This document shows, piece by piece, positions 25,065 to 34,790 of a stretch of 64,000 nucleotides of DNA. The notes beneath the pieces are model-generated. The model did no database searches, was not told the origin of the DNA, and saw only the letters and a list, made by a program, of their open reading frames with translations. Each line of letters begins with the position of its first letter. Within the stretch, counting starts at the first letter, position 1. Location: positions 1 through 64,000 of the forward strand of contig JAGXKT010000002.1 in the NCBI GenBank assembly GCA_018335035.1. The letters are read 5' to 3'. The DNA is from Phycisphaerae bacterium. GTDB lineage: Bacteria; Planctomycetota; Phycisphaerae; SM23-33. Both the position numbers and the translations under genes were made by a program.

Positions 25065-27701
25065 GTGACCGCCACGAAGGTACTGCCCCGTCATCGTACG
25101 AGCGTCATCCTGCTGGTCTGTCTGGCCGGCTTGGCGCTGCTTTCCGGTACCGCCTGGGCTCAGGAGGGCCCGACGACACGCCCGGCCGGTGCAACGCCCG
25201 AGAACGTCGTCGCGATTCCCAGCATCTGGTGGGTCGCCCCGGCGGGGGCGGTGCTGGCACTGGTCTTCGCGTGGGTCTTCTACGCGCAGGTCAAGCGCGC
25301 CAACGAAGGCGACGAGGCCATGCGCGAGATCGCCGGGCACGTCCGCGAGGGCGCCTACGCCTACCTGCGCCGCCAGTACAAGGTGGTGGCGCTGTTCTTT
25401 CTCGTCGTCTGCATCCTCCTGTACATCATGGGGCAGATCGGCGCCCAGCACGAGATTGTCTTCATCGCGTTCCTGACCGGCGGGTTCTTCTCCGGGCTGT
25501 GCGGCTTTCTGGGGATGAAAACGGCCACGCTGGCCTCGGCGCGGACGACCCAGGGCGCCAAGGAAGGGCTCAACCGCGGACTGACCGTCGCCTTCCGTGC
25601 CGGAGCCGTGATGGGCCTGGTCGTCGTCGGCTTCGGGTTGCTGGATATCACCATGTGGTTCCTGATCCTCACCCAGTTCGCCCCGCGACTGATAGACGGG
25701 TTCCACATGTCGCTGATCGAGGTGACCGTCGTGATGCTGACGTTCGGCATGGGTGCCAGCAGCCAGGCGCTATTCGCGCGGGTCGGCGGCGGCATCTACA
25801 CCAAAGCCGCCGACGTCGGCGCCGACCTGGTCGGCAAGGTCGAGGCCGGCATCCCGGAAGACGACCCCCGCAACCCGGCCACCATCGCCGACAACGTCGG
25901 CGATAACGTCGGCGACGTCGCCGGCATGGGTGCCGACCTCTACGAGAGTTACTGCGGGTCCATCCTGGCGACTGCGGCGCTGGGCGTCGCGGCGGCCGTG
26001 GTGCTCGCCGGGGGCCATCCCGACGGCGAGGCCATGAAGTGGATCTGGGCGATGAAAATGCTCGCGGCACCGATGGTGCTGGCCGGCGTGGGCATCGTCC
26101 TGTCGATCCTCGGCATCTACGCCGTCCGTACCAAAGAAGGCGCCAGCATGAAGCAGCTCATGGGCGCTTTGTCGCTGGGCGTCAACGGTTCGAGCGTGCT
26201 GATTCTCGCCGCGGCCGGCGGCATCTGTTACCTGCTGCTCGGCGATATTCCCGGCGTGATGTGGTACGGCGTGTGGGGCTCGATCATCGCCGGGCTCGTC
26301 GCCGGCGTGATCATCGGCAAGAGCACGGAGTACTACACGAGCTACGACTACAAGCCGACCAAGAACGTCGCCAAGAGCAGTGAAACGGGTCCGGCGACGG
26401 TTATCATCGAGGGTGTCGCCGAGGGCATGAAGAGCACCTGGGCACCCCTGGCGACGGTGGTGGTCGCGATCCTGTGTGCCTACGGCTTCGCCGGCGGGTT
26501 CGAGCACATGCCGCTGGGGCTCTACGGCGTGGGTATCGCCGCGGTCGGCATGCTCGCGACGCTGGGGATCACCCTGGCGACCGACGCCTACGGGCCCATC
26601 GCCGACAACGCCGGCGGTAATGCCGAGATGACCGGACAGCCCCCCGAGGTCCGCGAGCGGACCGACGCGCTGGACTCGCTGGGCAACACGACCGCGGCGG
26701 TGGGCAAGGGCTTTGCCATCGGCTCGGCCGCGCTGACCGCCCTGGCGCTGCTGGCCGCGTACGTCGAGGAGGTCCGCGTCGGACAGGTCCGCGAGGGCGA
26801 GACGGCGATGGTCGCTCACAGTGACCAGGACGCTCAGGCCGGCGACGCGATGTACATTCGTGCGGGTAAGTTTGTCATTGCTGAGCCCCACGGCGATACG
26901 GTCAAGCCGGTGACGTATTTGGCCTTGAACAAACAGAACGTGGCGCAACTGGAACCCAACAGCCAAGTCGCCTTGGACGGCCTCTCAGAAGCCGACAAGG
27001 AGGACGACTACGTCCGCAGCGGGACTGTCATGGTCAACGGTGAGTCCAAACGAGTGAACCTCGTGCCCGTCGATCGGGCCTCATTGACGCAGTACATGAG
27101 TTTCTATCAGGTCACGCTGATGAACCCGAAGGTCCTCGGCGGCATGTTCTGCGGCGTGTTGCTGGTGTTCCTGTTCAGCTCGATGACGATGAAGGCGGTC
27201 GGACGAGCCGCCCAGGACATGATCGAGGAGGTTCGCCGCCAGTTTCGCGCCAAACCGGGCATCATGGAAGGCAAGGACAAGCCGGACTACGCCCGCTGCG
27301 TGGCGATCTCGACGGCTGGGGCGCAGAAGGAGATGATTATCCCCTCGCTTCTGGCGCTGGCGGTGCCGGTCGGCGTCGGACTCGTGCTGGACGTGCCCGG
27401 CGTGCTCGGGCTGCTGGCCGGTGGGCTGACCTGCGGGTTCGCCATGGCGATTTTCATGGCCAATGCCGGCGGCGCGTGGGACAACGCCAAGAAATACGTC
27501 GAGACCGGTCAGTACGGCGGCAAGGGCAGCGAGAACCACAAGGCCACCGTCGTCGGCGATACCGTCGGCGATCCGTTCAAGGATACGTCCGGCCCGTCGC
27601 TGAACATCCTCATCAAGCTGATGAGCATGGTCTCGGTGGTCTTCGCGGGCATGACGGTCAAGTACGGCGCGCAGATCAGCGCCCTGCTCGGATTGGACTG
27701 A
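25065..27701 (+). CDS. hppA: Membrane-bound, probably K+-dependent, ion-pumping pyrophosphatase
   Basis: Couples pyrophosphate hydrolysis to H+ or Na+ pumping; 878 residues, longer than usual (about 650-800). The catalytic segment is clear (DVGADLVGKVEAGIPEDD, then NVGDNVGDVAGMGADLYES). GNTTAAVGKG has Ala where K+-independent enzymes have Lys, indicating K+ dependence (established for the family). H+ versus Na+ is not decided. Two oddities: an N-terminal signal-like segment ending AWAQE followed by a TTRPA linker, and an insertion of roughly 80 residues between membrane helices at about residues 567-680. GTG 25065 follows AGGAG by 7 nt. Confidence 0.95.
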   Translation: MTATKVLPRHRTSVILLVCLAGLALLSGTAWAQEGPTTRPAGATPENVVAIPSIWWVAPAGAVLALVFAWVFYAQVKRANEGDEAMREIAGHVREGAYAYLRRQYKVVALFFLVVCILLYIMGQIGAQHEIVFIAFLTGGFFSGLCGFLGMKTATLASARTTQGAKEGLNRGLTVAFRAGAVMGLVVVGFGLLDITMWFLILTQFAPRLIDGFHMSLIEVTVVMLTFGMGASSQALFARVGGGIYTKAADVGADLVGKVEAGIPEDDPRNPATIADNVGDNVGDVAGMGADLYESYCGSILATAALGVAAAVVLAGGHPDGEAMKWIWAMKMLAAPMVLAGVGIVLSILGIYAVRTKEGASMKQLMGALSLGVNGSSVLILAAAGGICYLLLGDIPGVMWYGVWGSIIAGLVAGVIIGKSTEYYTSYDYKPTKNVAKSSETGPATVIIEGVAEGMKSTWAPLATVVVAILCAYGFAGGFEHMPLGLYGVGIAAVGMLATLGITLATDAYGPIADNAGGNAEMTGQPPEVRERTDALDSLGNTTAAVGKGFAIGSAALTALALLAAYVEEVRVGQVREGETAMVAHSDQDAQAGDAMYIRAGKFVIAEPHGDTVKPVTYLALNKQNVAQLEPNSQVALDGLSEADKEDDYVRSGTVMVNGESKRVNLVPVDRASLTQYMSFYQVTLMNPKVLGGMFCGVLLVFLFSSMTMKAVGRAAQDMIEEVRRQFRAKPGIMEGKDKPDYARCVAISTAGAQKEMIIPSLLALAVPVGVGLVLDVPGVLGLLAGGLTCGFAMAIFMANAGGAWDNAKKYVETGQYGGKGSENHKATVVGDTVGDPFKDTSGPSLNILIKLMSMVSVVFAGMTVKYGAQISALLGLD

Positions 27702-27708
27702 GGCGCCC

Positions 27709-28107
27709 GTGGCCCGACAGGACAGCCAGCACGACGCGGCACGGCGCTTGGCGGTGACGGCCGCACGGGCCGCGGACCGCTACAACGCCGAGGACGTCGT
27801 CGTGCTGGACCTGCGGCAACTCAGCCCGGTGACGCGGTACTTCGTGATCGCCACGGGCACGTCGCGGCGGCAGCTTCGCGCCACGGCCGACGAGATCGCC
27901 CGCGCCGCCAAAGCCGGCGGCGAGGCGGTCTGGCGTACGGCCGGGCTGGAGGCCTGCACCTGGGTGCTGCTGGACTTCGTCGACGTGGTCGTGCACCTGT
28001 TCGACGAACAGCACCGATCGTACTACGATCTCGAGCTGATCTGGGGTGAGGCGCCGCGCGTGGACTGGTCCGACGACGCCGACGGCACACCGGGGGAGGC
28101 GCCATGA
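27709..28107 (+). CDS. rsfS: Ribosome silencing factor RsfS
   Basis: Binds L14 and blocks subunit joining under starvation; 132 residues. The family motifs DVVVLDLRQLSPVTRYFVIATG and VWRTAGLEACTWVLLDFVDV (shown in parts) end in VHLFDEQHRSYYDLE. GTG 27709 is 7 nt after hppA. Its stop overlaps the argS start (ATGA), so rsfS and argS are translationally coupled. Confidence 0.93.
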   Translation: MARQDSQHDAARRLAVTAARAADRYNAEDVVVLDLRQLSPVTRYFVIATGTSRRQLRATADEIARAAKAGGEAVWRTAGLEACTWVLLDFVDVVVHLFDEQHRSYYDLELIWGEAPRVDWSDDADGTPGEAP

Positions 28108-29849
28108 ACCTCCGCCGCACGCTGGAGACCCGCCTGAGCCGCGCCCTGTCCGACGCCGGCGCCGACGGGCCCGCCCTGGTCGCCCCGGCCGGCAAGCCCG
28201 AGTTCGGCGACTACCAGGCCAACGGCTGCATGGCGGCGGCGAAGCGTGCCGGCGGCAACCCGCGTCAGCTCGCCGAACGCGTCGTCGCCGCGGCGGACGT
28301 CGCCGACCTCGCCGAGCCGCTCGAGGTCGCCGGGCCGGGCTTCATCAACATTACCCTCCGACGCGACTTCCTCCAGCAGCACCTGGGCGAGGCCCTGTCC
28401 GACGAGCGCCTCGCCGTGCCGCCGGCCGAGGCGCCGCAGACCGTCGTGGTCGACTACTCCGGGCCGAACCTCGCCAAGGAGATGCACGTCGGGCACCTGC
28501 GCAGCACGATCATCGGCGACGCGCTGGTTCGCGTGAGCGAATTCCTCGGCCACAACGTCATCCGCCAGAACCACGTGGGCGACTGGGGCACGCAGTTCGG
28601 CATGCTGACGGCCTACATGGACGCCCGGGACGACGACGCGGGCGACGGTGGGCATCGCATCGCGGACATGGAGGCGTTTTACCAGGCGGCCAAGCGGCGG
28701 TTCGACACGGACGAGGCCTTTGCCGACGCCGCACGCCGCAGCGTGGTCAAGCTCCAAGGCGGCGACGAGCACGCGCTGAGCGTCTGGCGAGACGTGGTCG
28801 ACCAGTCGCTGCGCCACGCCCAGGAGGTCTACGATCGCCTCGGCGTGACGCTTCAGCGGGAGCACGTCCGCGGCGAAAGCGCCTATAATGACGACCTGCC
28901 TCGGGTCGTCGCCGATCTCGATGCAGCCGGGCTGTTGAGCGAGTCCCAGGGCGCCCAGTGCGTGTTCCTGGACGGGTTTACCAATGCCGACGGCGAACCG
29001 CTGCCGGTCATCGTGCGCAAGTCCGACGGTGGCTACCTGTACGCCACGACGGACCTGGGCGCGCTGCGCTATCGCGCGCGCCACCTCCACGCCGATCGCA
29101 TTCTTTACGTGACCGACTCGCGCCAGGCGCTGCACTTTCAGCAGGTCTTCGCCGTCGCGCGGGCGGCCGGGTTCGTTCCGGAGCACGTCTTGCTGGAGCA
29201 CGTGCCGTTCGGCATGATGCTCGGCGCCAACCGCCAGCCGTTCCGCACGCGTGACGGCGGCACGGTCAAGTTGACGGACTTGCTGGACGAGGCCGTCCGT
29301 CGCGCCCGCGCGCTGGTCGACGAGAAGAACCCCAACCTGGATGCGCCGGCACGCGACGCCGTGGCCGAGGCGGTCGGCATCGGCGCGGTCAAGTACGCCG
29401 ATCTGTGCCAGAACCGTACGAGCGATTACGTCTTCGCCTGGGACAAGCTGCTCTCGCTGGAGGGCAACACGGCGCCGTATCTGCAATACGCGTACGCGCG
29501 CGTGCGCAGCATCTTCCGCAAGGGCGGCGGACCGGAGCAGATCGCCGCCGACGACGAGCACCGCGCGGCGGAGATCGTGCTTTCCGAGCAGGCCGAGCGC
29601 ACGCTGGCGGTGACGCTCGTGCGCCTGCCCGAGACACTGGAAACCGTCGCGCGGGAATCGATGCCGAACCTGCTCTGCGCGTACCTCTACGGCCTGGCCG
29701 GGGCGTTCATGGCGTTCTACGAGACCTGTCCCGTGCTCAAGGCCGACGCGGCGGTGCGGGCCAGCCGCCTGGGGTTGTGCGACCTGACCGCGCGAACGCT
29801 GGCAACCGGGCTGGACCTGCTGGGCATCGAGACGCTGGAACGCATGTAA
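28104..29849 (+). CDS. argS: Arginine--tRNA ligase
   Basis: A class I synthetase of 581 residues. The ArgRS N-terminal domain is followed by the HIGH-type motif GPNLAKEMHVGHLRSTIIGD. NHVGDWGTQFGML is a strong ArgRS marker, and the DALR anticodon-binding domain ends the protein (CLYGLAGAFMAFYETCPVLK type). A canonical KMSKS is not seen, as in many ArgRS. A hairpin terminator follows. Confidence 0.96.
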   Translation: MNLRRTLETRLSRALSDAGADGPALVAPAGKPEFGDYQANGCMAAAKRAGGNPRQLAERVVAAADVADLAEPLEVAGPGFINITLRRDFLQQHLGEALSDERLAVPPAEAPQTVVVDYSGPNLAKEMHVGHLRSTIIGDALVRVSEFLGHNVIRQNHVGDWGTQFGMLTAYMDARDDDAGDGGHRIADMEAFYQAAKRRFDTDEAFADAARRSVVKLQGGDEHALSVWRDVVDQSLRHAQEVYDRLGVTLQREHVRGESAYNDDLPRVVADLDAAGLLSESQGAQCVFLDGFTNADGEPLPVIVRKSDGGYLYATTDLGALRYRARHLHADRILYVTDSRQALHFQQVFAVARAAGFVPEHVLLEHVPFGMMLGANRQPFRTRDGGTVKLTDLLDEAVRRARALVDEKNPNLDAPARDAVAEAVGIGAVKYADLCQNRTSDYVFAWDKLLSLEGNTAPYLQYAYARVRSIFRKGGGPEQIAADDEHRAAEIVLSEQAERTLAVTLVRLPETLETVARESMPNLLCAYLYGLAGAFMAFYETCPVLKADAAVRASRLGLCDLTARTLATGLDLLGIETLERM

Positions 29850-29929
29850 GCGCGAGGACGTTCCAAGTGAGATGAGTCGAACGTCGGTGGCGTATGAACC
29901 CTTCGCGGGATGGTGTTGTCGTACGGCAT

Positions 29930-29953
29930 GCCCACGGAAAGCATTCCGTGGGC
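29930..29953 (+). terminator. Terminator after argS
   Basis: A perfect 10-bp stem (29930-29939 with 29944-29953), loop AGCA, followed by GTTGTCTT. It lies 80 nt after argS and 30 nt before the end of the convergent kinase-like gene. Confidence 0.65.
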
Positions 29954-29982
29954 GTTGTCTTGCGTGGAACGCGGTGTGTGTT

Positions 29983-32631
29983 TCACTCCGCCTCCGGCGC
30001 GAGGGTTTCCCACGCCAGGGCGCCGAGTGTCGCGAAGATGGCGAACAGGAACGCCCGCCACGCGACCGCGCTGACGGCATGGCGGACGAGGGGCCAGCCG
30101 GTCGCCAGTTCGCCGTCGCTCACCAGCGGCCAGAGCACGTGCACGGCGCCGTAGACGGCGCCGGCGACGATGCCGGTCGCCACGGACCAGCGAATGCGGC
30201 GGGCGATTGTCGCCCCGCCCGCACCGGCCGCGACCAGCGCCCCGGCCAGAAGCGCCGGCAACGGAACGAGCCACCAGACGTCGCTCAGCGTCGGCGGCGC
30301 GCCGTACCAGCGGAGGCACAGCGCGTCGACGCCGACCCAGAAGCCCGCGGCCGCCACGGCCAGCAGGGGGGCGTGCCAGCGTCGTGCCGGGCGCGTCGCG
30401 CGCCGCTCGGCGCGGAGGCGCATCTGCCGGCGGAGCGTCAGCGGGCGGTTGTAAAACGCGTCGAACACGGCGTGCTCCAGCAGCGCGCCGCGCTCGCCGA
30501 AGACCGGCACGGCGTGGACCGCGCCGGTCGCCCAGTGGGCGGCCATGAACCGCGCCAGCGCGGGGTAGCGGTAGGCCATCTGGATCGGAAACGCCAGGTA
30601 CCCGATGTACTTGAAGAAGCTCAACCAGATGGCGATGTTGTAGTCGCGGACGTTCCGCTCGCGGATGACGAGATACACGACGTACAGGCCTCGCACGAAG
30701 GAGCCCGGCGAAATCGGGACGAGCTGGACGGCGACCAGCGCTCCGCCGGCTACGGCGATGGCTTCCTTGAATGTCAGCTCCGGGTGATAGTAGATGTACA
30801 CGCCCGCCACGGCCAGCGCGACCACCTGCGAGATCGGCAGCGTGCAGATGTGCACCGCGAGGGACTTGAGGTACTTCTGGATGAACGGCTCCTTGATCCG
30901 CGAGGCGATCTGCTCGGCGTCGTCGTCGCTGAGCATGCCGTGACGGCGCCCCTCGGCGAGCATGTCGCGCAGCCACTGCTCGCGAGCGTCGGCGTTGAAG
31001 TACAGTCGCAGCGGCCGGACGAAGACGTACGCCAGCTTGTCGCGCGCGTAGGCCGCGTCGGTCAGCATGCGGTGCAGCCCGGCGGGTAAGGGGCTGAGCA
31101 CCCCGTGGGCGAACGCCCGCACGGGGCGCGTCGCCAGCCGCTCGGCGCGGGCGGCGCTGATCCGCCCGTCGCGCTGGTAGGCGATGAGCTTCTCGATCAG
31201 GTGTCCGCGGACGGCGCGGGTGAAATACCCCGGGCGGCTCAGCACGCTGCGGTAATGCTTTCGTGCGTCGGCTCGCCCCCAGAGTTTGCGCACGGCCTTG
31301 CCGACGATCCGCCCGCCGACGATCAGCGCCAGCCCGCCCAGCAGCCACGGCGCCACGCTTTCGCTCGCGGTTGGCGCCATGCTTTCGCTTGCGAAGGCAT
31401 GCCACAGCCCCGCCGCGACCGTCGCCAGCCCGCCGGCCAGGGAGGCCAGCGGGATCAGCCCGACCAGGGCGAACAGCAGCGTCAGCGCCCGGTTGCGGCG
31501 CAAGCGCTGCGCGGTGGCGGCGTCGGCGGCGCCGGTGGTTTGCCAGCCGGTCACGGCGCCGTCCAGGATGCGGCCCCACAGTCGCGGTCGCGTCAGCAGG
31601 CGGACGTGATTGTGCGTCACGTCGATTTGCGAATCGCGGTAGGTCCGCTCGGCCTGTTTGAGTTCGTCCAGCGCGCCGGTCAGGTCGGCGAACGGCTCGC
31701 CGTGGGCGTGGACGTAGCGTTCGAGCTTCGCGATGCTGCCGCGGTCGAACTGCACGATCGTCCCGCGCGCCAGGCCGGTGAGGATCAGCTTCACGTCGCC
31801 CGGGCTCATCGGCAGGATCGGCAACAGCACCAGCCCGGCACGGAAGTCCATCGCCGTCAGCACGTCCTCGTCGCCCGTGTCGGTCCGCTTGAAGACGTTC
31901 GGCTGGCTCTTGCAGGTCCACCACTCGTACTGACGGGCGAACTCGCGGGCGCCCACCTCGTGCAGCAGGCGGACGAACTCGCGCATGAAGGCGCGCTTCG
32001 CGCGGTACTCGGGCGAGCCGAGCCGCTCCGGCGCGACGGGCTTGCCGCGGAGCCACCGCTTCCGCGCGTCGAGACGGTCGTCGACCTCGAACCGCCAGTT
32101 GCGCCCCTCGACCCATTCGCTCAACTCGCCGCACGAACCGATCGCGCCGTCGACGAACGTCGCCAGCACGTCCTTGACCGCCAACTCCGTGCCGAAGCGT
32201 ACCCCCGCGGCGCGGCGGATGAACGTCTGCCACAGCGCCCCGGCCCGCGCCGCGGCGGGGTTGACCTGGTGCTGGAACGGGGCCTGGAAGCCCACGGCGT
32301 ACAGCGCGTCGCGAAACCGTCGCGAAAAGCCGGACGGCGGCACGAGGATCTTCATGGCGTAGCGCCCGCCGACCGTCACGCCGGCCGGCGGCTCACCGGG
32401 CGCGTCGATGCCCGTGGCGCGAACGCGGTAGACCTGCCCGGCGAAGCCGCCGCCGATGAATTTCTCGATGATCACCCGCACGTCGGCCTCGACGGCCGGG
32501 GCGATGCCCCTCATGCGATAGGTCAATTCCTCGCCGGCGTCGTAGCGCGTGACGCGCCGCGCCCGGTGGAGGCCGAGTGCGTCAAACGCCGCGGCCAGGC
32601 GGCGACGGGTTGAGGCGTCGTCGGGGCTCAT
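29983..32631 (-). CDS. Multi-pass membrane protein with degenerate kinase-like N-terminus
   Basis: 882 residues; start ATG 32631. The N-terminal 300 residues show protein-kinase-like landmarks in order: glycine loop GGGFAGQVY (60-68), an invariant-type Lys94 in YAMKIL, a catalytic-loop-like TCKSQPNVF (Asn245) and MDFRAG (Asp262) in place of DFG. The catalytic-loop Asp is replaced by Cys240, so it is an atypical or pseudo-kinase if the fold is right. The rest has at least eight hydrophobic segments (for example about 385-415, 430-445, 600-680 and 795-880) with two soluble loops between. No close family recognised. Upstream is a 220-nt gap to a divergent membrane protein gene. Confidence 0.8.
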   Translation of the reverse strand: MSPDDASTRRRLAAAFDALGLHRARRVTRYDAGEELTYRMRGIAPAVEADVRVIIEKFIGGGFAGQVYRVRATGIDAPGEPPAGVTVGGRYAMKILVPPSGFSRRFRDALYAVGFQAPFQHQVNPAAARAGALWQTFIRRAAGVRFGTELAVKDVLATFVDGAIGSCGELSEWVEGRNWRFEVDDRLDARKRWLRGKPVAPERLGSPEYRAKRAFMREFVRLLHEVGAREFARQYEWWTCKSQPNVFKRTDTGDEDVLTAMDFRAGLVLLPILPMSPGDVKLILTGLARGTIVQFDRGSIAKLERYVHAHGEPFADLTGALDELKQAERTYRDSQIDVTHNHVRLLTRPRLWGRILDGAVTGWQTTGAADAATAQRLRRNRALTLLFALVGLIPLASLAGGLATVAAGLWHAFASESMAPTASESVAPWLLGGLALIVGGRIVGKAVRKLWGRADARKHYRSVLSRPGYFTRAVRGHLIEKLIAYQRDGRISAARAERLATRPVRAFAHGVLSPLPAGLHRMLTDAAYARDKLAYVFVRPLRLYFNADAREQWLRDMLAEGRRHGMLSDDDAEQIASRIKEPFIQKYLKSLAVHICTLPISQVVALAVAGVYIYYHPELTFKEAIAVAGGALVAVQLVPISPGSFVRGLYVVYLVIRERNVRDYNIAIWLSFFKYIGYLAFPIQMAYRYPALARFMAAHWATGAVHAVPVFGERGALLEHAVFDAFYNRPLTLRRQMRLRAERRATRPARRWHAPLLAVAAAGFWVGVDALCLRWYGAPPTLSDVWWLVPLPALLAGALVAAGAGGATIARRIRWSVATGIVAGAVYGAVHVLWPLVSDGELATGWPLVRHAVSAVAWRAFLFAIFATLGALAWETLAPEAE

Positions 32632-32851
32632 GGCAAAACCGAAGCGCCGCAAGCGGGCCCGCCGCGCGGCGCCTCGATTACCGTATCGGCTCAATTCGCG
32701 TGACGCTACGGTGAATTGGTGTCGTGACGTGATGACGCCGCGGCGCGGGCCTGCAAAACGCTTGCCTGCGGCCGGTGTGATGGTAGTGTCTACAATAATG
32801 GCAAAGGCCCCGTGGTGGGGCAATCTTGGAACTAGTGCAAGGAGACGCGAG

Positions 32852-33214
32852 ATGGTACCAGGCATGATGCCGTTGGTGTGCACCGCGTTGCTCGTGTTTC
32901 ATCTGTATCTGGCGGCCAACTGGTCGCGTGTGCAGCGTCCCTGGGCGTTCTGCCTGGGAGTCGCCGGGTTGCTGTTGATCTTCGTGGCGCAGTTGTTTGT
33001 GGTGGGCGGCGCTCGGGAGAATGACGAGCTGTGGATCGTTTACAACGTGTTCGTCGATCTCGGCGCCCTGGTCGCCTTTGCCGGCGGATTGCTGGCGGCC
33101 TACAAGGGCACGTACATGGCCAACATGATCCCCGGCGCGCAGCAGCAACAGCCGCCGCAACAGCCGGGTGCGCCGAGTCCGTCGCCGACCGAGCCGGCCG
33201 AGCCGCAGGGCTAA
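32852..33214 (+). CDS. Small three-helix membrane protein
   Basis: 120 residues with three hydrophobic segments (about 4-20, 28-50 and 62-85) and a soluble tail rich in Gln and Pro (PGAQQQQPPQQPG). ATG 32852 has AGGAG 7 nt upstream. I do not recognise the family. It is 50 nt before the nitroreductase gene and probably shares its transcript. Confidence 0.75.
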   Translation: MVPGMMPLVCTALLVFHLYLAANWSRVQRPWAFCLGVAGLLLIFVAQLFVVGGARENDELWIVYNVFVDLGALVAFAGGLLAAYKGTYMANMIPGAQQQQPPQQPGAPSPSPTEPAEPQG

Positions 33215-33266
33215 GCCCGCTCAACCGCGGGTACGTCGCAAGACAGAGAAGAACAGAGAGGAGCGT

Positions 33267-33779
33267 ATGGACGTTTACGAAGCGATTCGCAAGCGGTTTA
33301 GCGTGCGCGCGTACGCGGACCGTCCGGTAGACGATGATCAGTTGCAGCGGGTGCTGGAGGCGGCCCGGCAGGCGCCGTCGGCGCGCAACCGCCAGCCGTG
33401 GCACTTTGTCGTGGTGCGACAGGCCGAGACGCGCAAAAAGCTCGCCGACCTGTCCGGTCAGGGCTTCCTGGCTGAGGCGCCGGTCGTGCTGGCGGTCGTG
33501 GGCACCAGCCCGGAGAGCGTCATGCACTGCGGCGTGCCGGCCGATCCGGTGGACTGCGCCATTGCCATCGATCACCTGACGCTGGCGGCGACGGCCGAGG
33601 GGCTCGGTACGTGCTGGGTGGGGCACTTTCCCCAGGACCCATGCCGCGACCTGCTCGGCGTGCCGCAGGCGGCGAAGATCATCGAGCTGGTCGCGCTGGG
33701 GCACCCGGCCGGGCAGCGTCCGGCGAGCAAGACCCGCAAGCCGCTCGACGAGATCGTCCGCCACGAGCGGTATGCATGA
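33267..33779 (+). CDS. Nitroreductase-family flavoprotein
   Basis: An FMN-dependent NAD(P)H oxidoreductase fold; 170 residues. The N-terminal RKRFSVRAYADRPVD and APSARNRQPWHFVVV motifs bind FMN, and GLGTCWVGHF is the usual central motif. Substrate unknown; short, like the BluB-related and small NADH oxidase types, but BluB-specific features are not evident. GAGAGGAG precedes ATG 33267. Confidence 0.93.
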   Translation: MDVYEAIRKRFSVRAYADRPVDDDQLQRVLEAARQAPSARNRQPWHFVVVRQAETRKKLADLSGQGFLAEAPVVLAVVGTSPESVMHCGVPADPVDCAIAIDHLTLAATAEGLGTCWVGHFPQDPCRDLLGVPQAAKIIELVALGHPAGQRPASKTRKPLDEIVRHERYA

Positions 33780-33803
33780 CCGTCGCGCGCCGGCGCGTGC
33801 CCT

Positions 33804-34727
33804 ATGGGTGACGAGTTCGAGACCATCCGCATCGGGACCCGGCGCAGCGCCCTGGCGCGGGCGCAGACGGCGATCGTGGCCGCGGCGCTGCGCGCGGCGC
33901 GTCGCGATGTGCGCATCGACATCGTTCCCATGGCCAGCCGCGGGGACACCCTCCGCGGGCCACTCAGCGCCACCGGCGGTAAGGGGCTGTTCTGCGCGGC
34001 GCTGGAAGACGCCCTGCGCGCCGGGCACATCGATCTCGCCGTCCACTCCGCCAAGGACCTTCCCGTACCGCTGGCTGAGGGGATGACCCTTGCGGCCGTG
34101 CCGCGGCGCGGCGATCCGCGCGACGCGTTGGTCAGCCCCGCCGGCGGGCCGCCGCGAACGCTTCGGCACGGCGCGCGGGTGGGGACGTCCAGCGTGCGGC
34201 GGGCCGTTCAATTACGCGCCATGCGCCCGGACGTGGCGATCGTCGCGCTGCGCGGCAACGTGGAGACACGCATGGCGAAAGTGCTGGACGCCCGCGGCGA
34301 TGAGCGGCTCGATGCGGCCGTGCTGGCAATGGCGGGCCTCGAGCGGTTGGGCCTGACGCGGCAATGGGCGGATGTGATCTTCCCGCTGAGGCCCGAGACG
34401 TTCGTGCCGGCGGCCGGGCAGGGGACGCTGGCCGTCGAGACGCTCGCGACGCATGCGCTGGCCGACGAACTGGGCGCGTGCGACGATGGCGACGCGCGAC
34501 AGGCGCTGACGGCCGAGCGGGGCCTGCTCGAACGTCTCGGCGCCGACTGCCACAGTTGCGTCGGCGTGCACGTCGCACGGGGGGGCGGACTGTGGCACGG
34601 TCAGGCGATGGCGACCGACGCGGGTGGCGAGCCGGTGCGCGTCGACGCCGCCTGCGAGCGCCCGGACGAGTTGCCCGGCCTGCTGGCCGAGCGCCTCGCC
34701 CGCGCCGGCGCGAGCGCACGGTATTGA
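33804..34727 (+). CDS. hemC: Hydroxymethylbilane synthase (porphobilinogen deaminase)
   Basis: Polymerises four porphobilinogens in heme and tetrapyrrole synthesis; 307 residues. It has IRIGTRRSALARAQT, HSAKDLPV, LRGNVETRM and AAGQGTLAVE. The cofactor-attachment site reads ADCHSCVGV in place of the common GGCxxPxG, with the cysteine kept. No other hem gene is adjacent. The start of the downstream promoter overlaps its last codons. Confidence 0.95.
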   Translation: MGDEFETIRIGTRRSALARAQTAIVAAALRAARRDVRIDIVPMASRGDTLRGPLSATGGKGLFCAALEDALRAGHIDLAVHSAKDLPVPLAEGMTLAAVPRRGDPRDALVSPAGGPPRTLRHGARVGTSSVRRAVQLRAMRPDVAIVALRGNVETRMAKVLDARGDERLDAAVLAMAGLERLGLTRQWADVIFPLRPETFVPAAGQGTLAVETLATHALADELGACDDGDARQALTAERGLLERLGADCHSCVGVHVARGGGLWHGQAMATDAGGEPVRVDAACERPDELPGLLAERLARAGASARY

Positions 34728-34753
34728 CGGCTTTTGCCCGATGCTGGTATCCT
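34724..34753 (+). promoter_or_regulatory. Promoter of the PAS/GAF/receiver gene
   Basis: TTGACG (34724-34729), an 18-bp spacer and TATCCT (34748-34753). The -35 overlaps the hemC stop codon. The leader is about 30 nt. Confidence 0.55.
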
Positions 34754-34790
34754 GAAGGCAGCCACGGCGGGGCCGGCGGTGCAAGCGCCT

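Noticed and set aside
31105-32613. 502-codon plus frame opposite the kinase-like membrane protein
   Set aside because: Low-complexity antisense frame; the minus frame has clear hydrophobic segments.
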